Source: JANMOK01 sp031415055 (GTDB taxonomy: Bacteria > Pseudomonadota > Alphaproteobacteria > Rhodobacterales > Rhodobacteraceae). Taken from it: a DNA stretch of 43,332 nucleotides. Position numbers and translations under genes: made by a program. Location: the NCBI GenBank assembly GCA_031415055.1, contig JANOQZ010000034.1, forward strand, positions 1-43,332. Reading direction: 5' to 3'. Below the pieces are notes generated by a model, which did no database searches, was not told where the DNA came from, and was given only the letters and a program-made list of their open reading frames with translations. Shown here piece by piece: positions 31,916-41,481 of this stretch; the stretch's first letter is position 1; each line of letters starts with the position of its first letter.

Positions 31916-33589
31916 CTACCGGAGTAAAAATGAAGGTTGCAAAAACATGAACGTCATCGCCGAACGTAGCCCATTGTGCCGCTCGACCAAATCCTCCGGC
32001 AAAGCCGAACGCGGATCAATCTCCAACGCCGCCAATATCGGCGCGGTGTCCCCGGATACCCCATTGATCCGCTCATACCAATAATCAACCGCCCCGCCCC
32101 AATCACCGGAAGTCGCCGCCAAATCCAGAGCCCCCGCCTTGAACCAATCGTCGTTGCAATAGATCGCCAGATTGACCATCCCGTTCAAAGCCGATGAATT
32201 CATCCATTCGCCCGAAACATCCGACAATCCCGTCGGCGGTCGACATTCATGCTGAAACCAACCCATCTGTGACAGGTGCCATGTGTAATCCAAAGTGGGC
32301 GACGTTACTTCCGTCCCACTCGCCCGATACATCGCCACCAAAAACTCGAACGGTCGGCGAATTTTCGCAGGCGGCAGTTCCGCAAACTCCGCCGACAAAA
32401 CAATCGCCCGTATCACCTGCGCCATTTGATCGGGCGCATCGACCGCCGCCAAAAACACCCCCGCGACCCGCTCAACAAACCCATCCTCCGGCGTTTCCGT
32501 TAACAACCGCGCGATCAACTTCCGCGAAATAAACTGCGCCGTCCCTTGATGTCGCGCCAGCAAGTCCAACACCTGCAACCCATCCTCCAACGGCCCCTGA
32601 TTGGGTGGGAATGCCACCCCCAGAATCCGCTTCTGATACGGGTCGTGCCAAGCGTTCACATAGTAAAACTCGCCCGTCCTTGGCGCCTCATCGCCCTCAG
32701 CAATCCAGCGCCCATCGCCAATCGTCCAACCCGTCAGGGCACGGGCCACCTCATAGACATCCTGATCGATATACCCCGCAGCCAACCCGTCCGATGCCCC
32801 CGGAACCGCTTGCCAATCGTCATACAAATCGTTGAAATAATGCGCCGCGCCCAACGTATGCAGCTCCAGCAACTCGCGGGCAAAGTTTTCATTCGCCGGG
32901 CTGGCCCGCGACGCCTCGTTGTTCAGGTACACCAACGTCGCCGGAGCCTGGCAAACCGCCTGCAACAGAACCCGAAAATTGCCAAACGCATGCTCGCGCA
33001 TCATCGCGTCATAGGGCGAGAAATAGGCGGAAGTGCCCGCATCTTTCCCCGAATTGACGTTGAAATGGTTGTGCCAGAACTGCGCCAATACCTCACGCAA
33101 TTGCCCGTCGGCGTGCACCGCTCGGATCAGCGACGCGGCAATCACTTCACGCGCCGGACGCACGCGCTCTTCCCAATCCATCGCCGCTTCCCAATCGGTC
33201 AACGCCACCAAGTCACTGCCCGCAGCCGCCAAATACCGATACGGCCGATCTTCGTTCAACGCTTCCCACGTTCCGCCAAACTCGTTGACGCCGTTCTGAT
33301 ATTCGATATGCAACGTCGCCGCCGCCAAACGCTCATCTAGCGCCACATCCGAAACCGGCTTGGCCAACTCGCGTTCCAGCCAAGCCTCCAAACCCATGTT
33401 GGCAAACTCAACCCGCGACCCCGCACTCGCTCCAAACGTCAGCCGGTTCAATGCCACGTCCGCGACACGCGCAACCGCCGCAAACCCCGGTCGGGCCCAA
33501 GCCAGCGCCAAGGTCGAAACCGCAAGTTTGTGAAACGTCCGTCGGTCGATCAATTTCGCCTCGTGGGGGGGCAAGCTGTCGTCAAACAT
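31916..33589 (-). CDS. DUF1800 domain protein with Tat-like signal
   Basis: A DUF1800 protein of about 557 residues. Near the N-terminus DRRTFHKLAVSTLALAWARPGFAA looks like a twin-arginine export signal. The body has ALNRLTFGAS, FWHNHFNVN, NENFARELLELHTLG and EVARALTGWTIGDGRW, all DUF1800 landmarks. ATG 33589 gives 12 residues before the twin arginines. A TTG at 33553 with GAGG five bases upstream would start directly at the Tat motif and may be the true start; frames open as far as 33748 are unlikely because they cross into the divergent cupin gene. It is cotranscribed with the DUF1501 gene. Confidence 0.87.
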   Translation of the reverse strand: MFDDSLPPHEAKLIDRRTFHKLAVSTLALAWARPGFAAVARVADVALNRLTFGASAGSRVEFANMGLEAWLERELAKPVSDVALDERLAAATLHIEYQNGVNEFGGTWEALNEDRPYRYLAAAGSDLVALTDWEAAMDWEERVRPAREVIAASLIRAVHADGQLREVLAQFWHNHFNVNSGKDAGTSAYFSPYDAMMREHAFGNFRVLLQAVCQAPATLVYLNNEASRASPANENFARELLELHTLGAAHYFNDLYDDWQAVPGASDGLAAGYIDQDVYEVARALTGWTIGDGRWIAEGDEAPRTGEFYYVNAWHDPYQKRILGVAFPPNQGPLEDGLQVLDLLARHQGTAQFISRKLIARLLTETPEDGFVERVAGVFLAAVDAPDQMAQVIRAIVLSAEFAELPPAKIRRPFEFLVAMYRASGTEVTSPTLDYTWHLSQMGWFQHECRPPTGLSDVSGEWMNSSALNGMVNLAIYCNDDWFKAGALDLAATSGDWGGAVDYWYERINGVSGDTAPILAALEIDPRSALPEDLVERHNGLRSAMTFMFLQPSFLLR

Positions 33590-33668
33590 TAGCCATGCAA
33601 CACCCTTGCTTTCAAATGATAGTTCCGTGTCCAATCCAATTGCGAGAATAACCGCCGGAGCGATTGCC

Positions 33669-34058
33669 ATGCTGCCCATCATCAAACCCATGCCCACTAA
33701 TCGCGACATCCTCGCCCCCGACGGTCTCGAAGTGCGCGTCCTCGCCATCGGCCAACGCGGCAGCCTTGCCCATTTCTGCCTGCCCGCCGGCCAAACCGGT
33801 AAAGCCGTCCGTCACAAAACCATCGAGGAAACCTGGCACATCACCGGCGGATCAGGCCAAATCTGGTTTTCCACTGAAGATCTGGAAACAATTGCCAGCT
33901 TAGAAACCGGCGACTCTTTGATCATCCCGCCCGCCACGTCCTTCCAACTCCACAACTCCAACACCGCTGCACTCGACATCATCGCCACCACTATCCCCCC
34001 TTGGCCCGGCGATGACGAGGCGGAATTGGTCAAGGGCCATTGGGCCGCAACGCTCTAA
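33669..34058 (+). CDS. Cupin domain protein
   Basis: A 129-residue single-domain cupin. The conserved strands are HKTIEETWHITGGSGQIWF, which holds the first metal-type motif in a modified form, and LETGDSLIIPPATSFQLHN. Small cupins bind metals or sugar-like ligands and vary in function; none can be assigned. ATG 33669 is chosen because GGAG lies upstream; a longer frame to 33606 would cross into the divergent gene. It is convergent with the sulfotransferase gene and overlaps its stop by four bases. Confidence 0.85.
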   Translation: MLPIIKPMPTNRDILAPDGLEVRVLAIGQRGSLAHFCLPAGQTGKAVRHKTIEETWHITGGSGQIWFSTEDLETIASLETGDSLIIPPATSFQLHNSNTAALDIIATTIPPWPGDDEAELVKGHWAATL

Positions 34059-34774
34059 ACCTTCAGCGCAAACCCCGCCAACCGCCCATAATACGGTATT
34101 GCCTGCTCCACCAACGCTTGCATTTCAATGTTCCCCAAATACTCATTCTTCGGTGCCGCAAACCCGGTCGAACGCTCTACCGCCCCATACCAGTGCTTCC
34201 CCCAAACCCCGTCATCCAACCGCGCACCCGCAGGCCAAGACAACATCCCCTCCTCAAACTCCAAGCCCAACCGCGCGCACAGCAGCCCCAACATAGCACG
34301 CGGATCGCGCAAAATATCCTCCGCATCCACAACCAATGCGTCGCCACTTTGCGATGCCAATTCAAACAACTCGACCTGCTGCACAAACCCCAAATCCGCC
34401 AAGGTCGGGTCTTCCCGCTTGGCCGCATAACTGGCAACCACCCGGGCAGGATGCCGGATCAAAAACACATTGCTCACCTGACCCAACCATTCCCGATCAA
34501 TTCCCGGCACCATATGATGCGTCATGTGTTTTTGATAGAACACCGACTTCCCATCCCGTTCCCGCCCCAAACAGGCGTCGCGCACCAATCGCCAATCGTT
34601 CTCGCAGGCCGCCAAAATCTGGTCCCGCATCGGGTGTTCGATCCCGGTCAAATGTAAATAGGCCCCGTAAAACGGCTCGTCCCACACAAAACAGTCCGAC
34701 CGGTTGCCAAACGAACGCATCAATGCGGTCGATAAATTGCGTGGCCCCGACCACATTGCAATCCGTTTGGTCAT
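34055..34774 (-). CDS. Sulfotransferase-like protein
   Basis: A 239-residue protein of the sulfotransferase fold. The N-terminal MWSGPRNLSTALMRSFGNR is the phosphosulfate-binding P-loop form of this group, and VFLIRHPARVVASYA is the second, 3'-phosphate-binding motif. It is the last gene of the peptide transporter operon, four bases after the ATPase stop. I recall this group next to class IV aminotransferases in alphaproteobacteria, and one is present at the other end of this operon. Whether it really moves sulfate is unknown. Confidence 0.83.
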   Translation of the reverse strand: MTKRIAMWSGPRNLSTALMRSFGNRSDCFVWDEPFYGAYLHLTGIEHPMRDQILAACENDWRLVRDACLGRERDGKSVFYQKHMTHHMVPGIDREWLGQVSNVFLIRHPARVVASYAAKREDPTLADLGFVQQVELFELASQSGDALVVDAEDILRDPRAMLGLLCARLGLEFEEGMLSWPAGARLDDGVWGKHWYGAVERSTGFAAPKNEYLGNIEMQALVEQAIPYYGRLAGFALKV

Positions 34775-34778
34775 CCGC

Positions 34779-35732
34779 TCAATCCAACGGAAAATGGCAA
34801 GCTACTTGCCGCCCAGAACCCGCCAAAACCGGCACCTCGACGCGGCACTTTTCCTGCGCCTTCCAGCACCTCGGATGAAACGCGCACCCACTTGGCACGT
34901 TCAACGGCGAGGGCAACTCACCCTTCAACACAATCCGGTTCTTGCGCCGTGTCGGGTCCGCCACCGGCGTCGCTGACATCAACGCCAAGGTATAGGGGTG
35001 CTTTGGCCCTCCAAAAATCGTCGCTTTCGGAGCAATCTCCACCGGTTTACCCAGATACATCACCATAATGTCGTCGGCCATGTGCTTGACCACGCTCAAA
35101 TCGTGGCTGATGAACAAATACGCCAGCCCCAATCGTTCCTGTAAGTCGACCAAAAGGTTCAATATCTGGCTTTGAATCGACAAATCCAACGCCGACACCG
35201 GCTCATCCAAAACCAAAACTTTCGGCTCCGACATCAGCGCCCGCGCCACCGCAATCCTTTGCCGCTGCCCACCGGAAAACATATGCGGATAGCGGTCAAA
35301 ATGTTCGGGCCGCAGCCCCACCAAAGCCAACATCTCACGCGCCTTGACTGTCCGCTGAGCCGAACTCATTTCCCGTCGGTTAATCACCAGCGGTTCGGCC
35401 AAAATCGCCCCAATCCGTTGGCGCGGGTTCAATGACCCAAATGGGTTCTGAAACACAATCTGCACCGAGGCCCGCAATTCCGCCGAAATCCCCGCCCCAA
35501 TCACCTCTCCGCCAATCTGCAGCGTCCCGCCGCTGGCCGGCTCGATCATCGTCACCACGCGTGCCAAAGTCGATTTCCCGCAGCCGCTTTCACCGACCAC
35601 CGCCAAAGTCTTGCCTGCTGCCAATTCAAAACTGGCCCCGACGAGCGCCTTGACCTCAACCGGAGGCTTGAGAAACCCCGACCGTACCGAATAGGTCCGC
35701 GACAGATTTTCCGCCCTGATAATCGCATTCAT
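34779..35732 (-). CDS. Peptide ABC transporter ATP-binding protein (DppF/OppF-like)
   Basis: A 317-residue ABC ATPase of the peptide/nickel group. Walker A is GESGCGKST, the signature FSGGQRQRIAVARAL and Walker B VLVLDEPVSALD. The C-terminus has the oligopeptide-type cysteine-containing extension (PSGCAFHPRCW). ATG 35732 overlaps the DppD-like stop by ATGA; the frame is open to 35801 but that lies inside the preceding gene. It pairs with the DppD-like ATPase to drive the transporter. Confidence 0.93.
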   Translation of the reverse strand: MNAIIRAENLSRTYSVRSGFLKPPVEVKALVGASFELAAGKTLAVVGESGCGKSTLARVVTMIEPASGGTLQIGGEVIGAGISAELRASVQIVFQNPFGSLNPRQRIGAILAEPLVINRREMSSAQRTVKAREMLALVGLRPEHFDRYPHMFSGGQRQRIAVARALMSEPKVLVLDEPVSALDLSIQSQILNLLVDLQERLGLAYLFISHDLSVVKHMADDIMVMYLGKPVEIAPKATIFGGPKHPYTLALMSATPVADPTRRKNRIVLKGELPSPLNVPSGCAFHPRCWKAQEKCRVEVPVLAGSGRQVACHFPLD

Positions 35733-36685
35733 GCCGTCACCACGTTCAGCGGATAGTGGCACAACACACCGTGCAACCGCCTCGGTGCCACGCTGCGACA
35801 CCGATCATCCGCAAACCCACAGCGGGGCGAAAACAGACACCCTTTGGGCCGGTCATACAACCCCGGCACCACCCCGGGAATTGACGGCAAATGCCGCCCG
35901 TTCGCCCGTTCCGGCAGCGAATCCAACAAGGCCGTCGTATAGGGATGCCGAGGCCGCGCGAACAAATCGCCCACCAACTGCTCCTCAACCTTTTGCCCCG
36001 CATACTGCACCGCTACCCGTTGTGCAGTCTCGGCCACCACGCCCATATCATGGGTAATCAGCACCAGCCCCATCCCGGTCTCATTTTGCAACTGCGCCAG
36101 CAGATCCAAAATCTGCGCCTGTATCGTCACATCCAGCGCCGTTGTCGGCTCGTCCGCGATCAGCAGCTTTGGCCGACAGGCAATCGCCATCGCAATCATC
36201 ACCCGCTGGTTCATCCCGCCCGAAAGCTGATGCGGGAATATCGCCAAACGCGCCTCGGGTGAAGGCAAACCGACCTGCTCCAGCAACTCAATCGACCGGC
36301 TATGTCTTGAAGCCTTGTCCAGTGACGTATGCGTTCGCAACGCCTCTTTCAGTTGAAACCCAACAGTAAAACACGGGTTCAAACTCGACATCGGCTCCTG
36401 AAAAATCATCGCCATTTTGTTGCCGATGATCTTGCGCCTCTCACGCGGCGCCATCCGCTTCAGATCGCGCCCTTCAAAGGCCAACACATTCGCCGTCACC
36501 TTTGCCGTCCAAGGCAACAACCCCATCAGCGCCAACATCGACACCGACTTCCCCGACCCGCTTTCCCCAACGATCGCCAGAATTTCGCCGGTATCGACGT
36601 CCAAATCCACCGCATCCACCGCCCGAAACAGCCCGCCTGCGGTCTGAAAATCGACGCATAGGTTGCGGATTGAAAGCAGCGTCAT
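35729..36685 (-). CDS. Peptide ABC transporter ATP-binding protein (DppD/OppD-like)
   Basis: A 318-residue ABC ATPase. Walker A is GESGSGKSV, the signature LSGGMNQRVMIAMAIA and Walker B LLIADEPTTALD. The C-terminal oligo_HPY region includes RPKGCLFSPRCGFADDRC, a cysteine-rich stretch that holds an iron-sulfur cluster or zinc in some relatives. Signature Asn in place of Lys/Arg-Gln is usual in this subfamily. It follows the permease gene by one base. Confidence 0.93.
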   Translation of the reverse strand: MTLLSIRNLCVDFQTAGGLFRAVDAVDLDVDTGEILAIVGESGSGKSVSMLALMGLLPWTAKVTANVLAFEGRDLKRMAPRERRKIIGNKMAMIFQEPMSSLNPCFTVGFQLKEALRTHTSLDKASRHSRSIELLEQVGLPSPEARLAIFPHQLSGGMNQRVMIAMAIACRPKLLIADEPTTALDVTIQAQILDLLAQLQNETGMGLVLITHDMGVVAETAQRVAVQYAGQKVEEQLVGDLFARPRHPYTTALLDSLPERANGRHLPSIPGVVPGLYDRPKGCLFSPRCGFADDRCRSVAPRRLHGVLCHYPLNVVTA

Positions 36686-36686
36686 C

Positions 36687-37616
36687 TCAGCTCCGCTTCA
36701 ACTTTGGATCAAGCGCGTCGCGCAATCCGTCGCCCATTAGGTTGATGGCCAGAACCGTGATCAAAATTGCCAACCCCGGAAACGTCACCACCCACCAAGC
36801 TCGCAGCACAAACTCGCGCGAATCCGCCAGCATCGCGCCCCATTCTGGTGTCGGCGGCTGGGCGCCAACCCCCAGAAAACCCAAAGCCGCTGCATCGAGA
36901 ATGGCAGTCGAAAACGACAAAGCCCCTTGCACAATGATCGGAGCAAGACAATTCGGCAGCACCGTCACAAACATCAGGCGCAGCAGGCCAGCCCCGGCGA
37001 CGCGGGCCGAGGTCACGTAGTCCTTGGTCAATTCGTTCATGACCGACGACCGGGTCAGGCGCACATAATGCGGCTGCAGCGTGATGGCGATGGCGATCAT
37101 TGCGTTGATCAGCGACGGGCCCAAAATGGCGACCAGAACCAGCGCCAATAGCAGCGACGGTATCGCCAGGATCACGTCCATGATCCGCATGATGATCGTA
37201 TCCAGCCAACCCCGTGCGAACCCCGCGATCAACCCAATTAGAATCCCGCCACTGGTTGACAACACCACCACCACTAACCCGATGAAAAACGAATACCGCG
37301 CGCCGTAGAGCAACCGTGAAAGCATATCGCGGCCCACAGCATCGGTGCCCAACGGGAATTTCCGCGACCCGCCTTCTTGCCAAGCTGGCGGAAACAGCAG
37401 CGCGTCGCGGAATTGTTCGACCGGTCCATGCGGGGCAATGAAATTGGCAAGTGCTGCAACCACGACAAAAAACAAAAATACCCAAAAGCCAATTACCGCG
37501 CCGGTGTTCTCGCGGAAATAGCTCCAGAATTCCCGCAACATGCCGGGCCGCGCTTGCGCTGTTTGGGCCAGTTCGCTCAATTTAACCCGCCCGGATTTTC
37601 GGGTTGATCCACCCAT
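36687..37616 (-). CDS. Peptide ABC transporter permease (DppC/OppC-like)
   Basis: A permease of about 309 residues with the OppC N-terminal segment (LREFWSYFRENTGAVIGFWVF) and the BPD_transp_1 core. The ATPase-contacting EAA-like loop and the C-terminal GVGAQPPTPEWGAMLA are typical. The start is uncertain: ATG 37616 overlaps the upstream permease by 35 bases, while a TTG at 37580 would begin two bases after its stop and fit homologue length. About six membrane segments are visible. Confidence 0.92.
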   Translation of the reverse strand: MGGSTRKSGRVKLSELAQTAQARPGMLREFWSYFRENTGAVIGFWVFLFFVVVAALANFIAPHGPVEQFRDALLFPPAWQEGGSRKFPLGTDAVGRDMLSRLLYGARYSFFIGLVVVVLSTSGGILIGLIAGFARGWLDTIIMRIMDVILAIPSLLLALVLVAILGPSLINAMIAIAITLQPHYVRLTRSSVMNELTKDYVTSARVAGAGLLRLMFVTVLPNCLAPIIVQGALSFSTAILDAAALGFLGVGAQPPTPEWGAMLADSREFVLRAWWVVTFPGLAILITVLAINLMGDGLRDALDPKLKRS

Positions 37617-38589
37617 ACATCAAATCCACCGTCAGATTGACGATCATCACGATCACCGCAATCATCATCAAACCGCCCTGCACAACCGGATAATCCCGCC
37701 TTGTGATCGAATCGATCATCCACTTGCCGATGCCCGGCCAAGAGAAAATCGTTTCCGTCAGAATCGCCCCCGCCAACAATGTGCCCACCATCAATCCAAT
37801 AACCGTCACCACCGGGATCAAAGCGTTGCGCAAAGCATGCAGCCCGTTGATCCGAAACGGCGACAGACCCTTGGCTCGCGCGGTGCGCACATAATCCTCC
37901 GACAAAACCTCCAACATCGCCGACCGGGTTTGCCGCGCGATTACCGCCAAAGGAATCGTGCCCAGAACTATGGTCGGCAGAATCAAATGATACACAGCCG
38001 ATTGAAACGCCCCCTTTTGCCCCGAAATCAGCGAGTCGATCAGCATAAACCCGGTCACATCGTCAAAATAGAACATCACCGAAATCCGCCCGGAAACCGG
38101 CGTCCATTGCAGCCAGCCCGAAAACAAAATGATCAGCAGCAATGCCCACCAGAAAATCGGCATCGAAAAGCCAATCAGCGCTGTCGTCATCAGCGCCCGG
38201 TCAAAGAACTTGCCACGATAAATTGCCGCGATCACCCCGGCCGGCAGGCCCAGGGCCAGGGCGAAAATCATCGCGCAGGTCGAAAGCTCCAAGGTCGCCG
38301 GGAACAAAGTGAAAAACTCGTCCCACACCGGCTTTTTGGTAACAAACGACACCCCCAAATCACCTTGCAACACGCCCAAAAGGTAATTCCAATATTGCTG
38401 TAAAATCGGCTTGTCGAAACCAAATTGCACCAGCAATTCCTGATAGCGCTCCGGCGTAATCCCCCGTTCGCCCGCCATCACGATGATCGGATCACCCGGC
38501 AAAACCCGAATGAATGCAAACGAGATAATCGTAACCCCGATGAAAGTCGGGATAAAGGTCAACAGCCGTGACAGGGCAAATCCAAACAT
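37582..38589 (-). CDS. Peptide ABC transporter permease (DppB/OppB-like)
   Basis: A 335-residue permease starting MFGFALSRLLTFIPTFIGVTII, the standard DppB/OppB N-terminus. It has the RVLPGDP segment after the first membrane span and ends with TETIFSWPGIGKWMIDSI, which marks the conserved C-terminal loop. It forms the membrane pore with the DppC-like protein. It begins three bases after the M24 peptidase stop. Confidence 0.93.
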   Translation of the reverse strand: MFGFALSRLLTFIPTFIGVTIISFAFIRVLPGDPIIVMAGERGITPERYQELLVQFGFDKPILQQYWNYLLGVLQGDLGVSFVTKKPVWDEFFTLFPATLELSTCAMIFALALGLPAGVIAAIYRGKFFDRALMTTALIGFSMPIFWWALLLIILFSGWLQWTPVSGRISVMFYFDDVTGFMLIDSLISGQKGAFQSAVYHLILPTIVLGTIPLAVIARQTRSAMLEVLSEDYVRTARAKGLSPFRINGLHALRNALIPVVTVIGLMVGTLLAGAILTETIFSWPGIGKWMIDSITRRDYPVVQGGLMMIAVIVMIVNLTVDLMYGWINPKIRAG

Positions 38590-38592
38590 GTC

Positions 38593-39702
38593 TTAACCCA
38601 CGATCATCAAATCTTTGCGGAATGTCGTTAGCGACCTGCTTCCCACGGTGGTGACGACAACATCATCCTCGATCCTCACCCCAAACTTGCTGACTTTGTA
38701 AAGCCCCGGTTCAATGGTGAATACCATGCTCGGTGCCAAAACCTCGTGGTTGCCACGCATGATGTACGGCGCCTCATGCACCTCGCGCCCCAGCCCATGC
38801 CCGGTCTTGTGCCTGATACGGTCCGCGAATGCCGAGGCTTCCAACGCCGCGGTTGCCGCCTCGTCAACATCGTGTGCTGTCGCCCCCGGACGGCTCGCGG
38901 AATGCCCGGCCAAATTCGCTTGCAGCACCGTCTCATAAACCCGGCGCTGGGTGTCGCTGGCTTCGCCGACAAAAACCGTGCGTGTGATGTCGGCGTTCAT
39001 CCCGTCCACCCTAGCCCCAAAATCAAACAATAAGGCGTCGCCACTACGAATCCGGTAATCGCTTCGAGCATGCGCATGCGGCAAAGCCGAATTGTCACCC
39101 GCCGCCACAATAGGTGCAAACGACAGTTCCTCGGCCCCACCCGCAAACAAGTGCCCAACCAACCGCGCCTCGATATCCTTTTCGGTCTGGCCAACCCGCA
39201 CTGCGGCCAAAGTGGCCGAAAGCGCCTTTTCCGATATCGCAATCGCCCGTTCCAGAGCTGCTATCTCACTCGCCGATTTGCACAATCGCAGACCGGAAAT
39301 TGCCTTTTCGGCATCAAAAATCTTCAAACCGGGATAGGCGTCAACCAAAGCATGATGCACAAACACCCGCATCCCCTGCCCTTCAACACCAAGGCTGCGC
39401 ATTGGCAAATGCGCCGCCAACGCCGCAAACGCCGCCTGATACCCGACTTGATCGCGCCAATCGAAAACAGCACCCTCAAATCCGATCTTTGCAAACGAAT
39501 CGAGCTCAAGATTCGGCACAACCGCCGCCGGTTTTCCAGCCGCGGGAACAACAACAAGCAACGGCCTTTCCGATGTATGAAAATTGACCCCAAACAACCG
39601 CGAGAAATTCGCGCCCGGCACCAAAGCCACAGCGTCCAAATCCAAATCTCGCGCAGTCGCGCGAAACGGCTGGTATCGATCAAGGTCAAGAGAAACTGGC
39701 AT
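38593..39702 (-). CDS. M24-family metallopeptidase (Xaa-Pro peptidase-like)
   Basis: A 369-residue pita-bread metallohydrolase. All five metal ligands are visible: D227 in LLFDFGA, D238 in NADITRT, H302 in TGHGLG, E331 in TIEPG and E345 in RIEDD. An N-terminal creatinase-like domain precedes the catalytic part. Members include Xaa-Pro aminopeptidase, prolidase, creatinase and ectoine hydrolase, so the substrate may be a proline peptide or another amide. ATG 39702 is preferred; the frame open to 39756 reaches almost to the stop of the binding-protein gene. Its location inside the transporter operon, between binding protein and permeases, suggests it hydrolyses the imported compound. Confidence 0.9.
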   Translation of the reverse strand: MPVSLDLDRYQPFRATARDLDLDAVALVPGANFSRLFGVNFHTSERPLLVVVPAAGKPAAVVPNLELDSFAKIGFEGAVFDWRDQVGYQAAFAALAAHLPMRSLGVEGQGMRVFVHHALVDAYPGLKIFDAEKAISGLRLCKSASEIAALERAIAISEKALSATLAAVRVGQTEKDIEARLVGHLFAGGAEELSFAPIVAAGDNSALPHAHARSDYRIRSGDALLFDFGARVDGMNADITRTVFVGEASDTQRRVYETVLQANLAGHSASRPGATAHDVDEAATAALEASAFADRIRHKTGHGLGREVHEAPYIMRGNHEVLAPSMVFTIEPGLYKVSKFGVRIEDDVVVTTVGSRSLTTFRKDLMIVG

Positions 39703-39760
39703 CAAACAATCCGCCAAAAACTGCGGGCGACCAGGGCCGCCCGCAATTCCGGTCAAAGAC

Positions 39761-41353
39761 CTATTCGCTCAGGCTCACGCCATAAAAGTCATGCAAACCA
39801 AAAGGTTCTATCTTGTAATCAACAACCTTCGGGCTAATCGGGTCATAGACAACCGAGTGGGCGATTGTTGCCCAGGGTGCCTGATCCTTGAAGATGACCT
39901 GCGCTTCTTCATACAGCTTGGTGCGCTCGGCTTGGTCAGCGGTTATTTTAGCCTTCTGAATCAGGTCATTAAACGGCGCATAGCACCATTGCGCCCGGTT
40001 TGATCCGCCAACTGCATCGCAGCCCAACAATACTGCAAGGAAGTTGTCGGGATCACCATTGTCACCGGTCCAGCCCAGCAGCACCGCACCGTCACGGTCC
40101 ACAGCCGACGACCGTTCCAGATATTCGCCCCATTCGTAGGAGACGATTTCAACCGTCACGCCAACCGCCGCAAAGTCAGCCTGCAACAGTTCGGCCATGC
40201 GTTTGGCATTTGGGTTGTAAGGACGCTGCACTGGCATTGCCCAGATTTTCATCGACAGATCGGTCACTCCTTCTGCCGCCAACATCGCCTTGGATGCTTC
40301 CGGATCATAGGGATCATCAACAATCGCATCGTTATACGACCAGATCGTCGGCGGAATCGGGTTTGTCGCCGCTTTGCCCGAACCCTGATACACCGCGTCA
40401 ATAATGGCCTGTTTGTTAATCGCCATGTTCAACGCTTTGCGCACTTTAGGATTGTCAAATGGTGCTTGTTGCGTGTTGTAGGCAAGGAAGCCGATGTTCA
40501 GCCCCTCTTTTTCCAACAGCACCACATCGGCATCCGTGCGCATGCCTTCGATGTCCGCCGGGTTGGGATAGGGCATCACGTGGCATTCACCCGCTTTCAG
40601 CTTTTGATAACGCACCGAAGCATCCGGGGTGATAGCGAAAATCAGGTTTTCAATCGCCGCTTTGCCGCCCCAATAATCGGCGTTGGCCGCATAACGGATG
40701 ACGGCGTCTTTCTGGTAATCGACAAAAACGAACGGACCAGTCCCGATCGGCGCTTGGTTCAGCATATCGGGTGTTCCCGCTGCCAGCATCGCGTCGGCAT
40801 ATTCCTTCGACAGGATCGAAGCAAACCCCATGGCAAGGTTGGCAATCATCGGTGCTTCTGGCCGATTGAGCACGAATTTCACCGTGTTTTCGTCCACTTT
40901 GTCGATGGATTTAATCAAATCCGGCATCGACATACCGGCGAAATATTCCCAAGTTCCACCGCCGTAAGAATGGTATGGATCGGTGTCGAGACGTTGGCGA
41001 TCAAACGACCAGATCACGTCATCAGCGTTGAAATCGCGCGTCGGTGTAAACATTGCATTGGAATGGAATTTCACCCCTTTGCGCAGGTTGAACGTGTATT
41101 CCAATCCATTGTCTGAAACGCTCCAGCTTTCGGCAAGACCGGGTTCGGTTGAAGTTTCGCCGCGCACAAAATGTACCAGCGTGTTGTACACAGTCTCGGC
41201 GGAGGCATCCAAAGTTGTCCCCGAAGTATAAAGTCCCGGGTCAAACCCTTCGGGCGACCCTTCCGAGCAAAAGACCAGTGTCTGGGCCGTTGCCGCCATA
41301 CCAAACGCTGTCATCAGCGCCGATAGTGCAACCAGCCGCGAAATGCGATTCAT
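39761..41353 (-). CDS. Peptide ABC transporter substrate-binding protein (DppA-like)
   Basis: A 530-residue SBP_bac_5 family periplasmic protein. The signal peptide is MNRISRLVALSALMTAFGMA followed by ATAQT, and the mature part opens LVFCSEGSPEGFDPGLYTSG. The family segment LRKGVKFHSNAMFTPTRDFNADDVIWSFDR is clear in parts. The ATG at 41353 has GGGAG seven bases upstream; earlier in-frame ATGs are less well placed. This is closest to DppA-type dipeptide/heme binding proteins, but the ligand is not readable. It heads the transporter genes after the aminotransferase. Confidence 0.93.
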   Translation of the reverse strand: MNRISRLVALSALMTAFGMAATAQTLVFCSEGSPEGFDPGLYTSGTTLDASAETVYNTLVHFVRGETSTEPGLAESWSVSDNGLEYTFNLRKGVKFHSNAMFTPTRDFNADDVIWSFDRQRLDTDPYHSYGGGTWEYFAGMSMPDLIKSIDKVDENTVKFVLNRPEAPMIANLAMGFASILSKEYADAMLAAGTPDMLNQAPIGTGPFVFVDYQKDAVIRYAANADYWGGKAAIENLIFAITPDASVRYQKLKAGECHVMPYPNPADIEGMRTDADVVLLEKEGLNIGFLAYNTQQAPFDNPKVRKALNMAINKQAIIDAVYQGSGKAATNPIPPTIWSYNDAIVDDPYDPEASKAMLAAEGVTDLSMKIWAMPVQRPYNPNAKRMAELLQADFAAVGVTVEIVSYEWGEYLERSSAVDRDGAVLLGWTGDNGDPDNFLAVLLGCDAVGGSNRAQWCYAPFNDLIQKAKITADQAERTKLYEEAQVIFKDQAPWATIAHSVVYDPISPKVVDYKIEPFGLHDFYGVSLSE

Positions 41354-41410
41354 CGTCATCTCCCTTGATTGTTTCCCGGCCATTAGACTGTGCCGGATTA
41401 TGCCCTCACC

Positions 41411-41426
41411 AAACCACTTTTGGTTT
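41411..41426 (-). promoter_or_regulatory. Small inverted repeat before the peptide-binding protein gene
   Basis: AAACCA and TGGTTT form a perfect six-base inverted repeat with a four-base centre in the 128-base gap between the aminotransferase stop and the binding-protein ATG. It could be a regulator site or a weak hairpin. No T-run follows. Confidence 0.3.
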
Positions 41427-41481
41427 CGCAGGGCAATATATTTGAACAGATGGTAAAGAATTGACGTCGCGGTAGAGCAAC

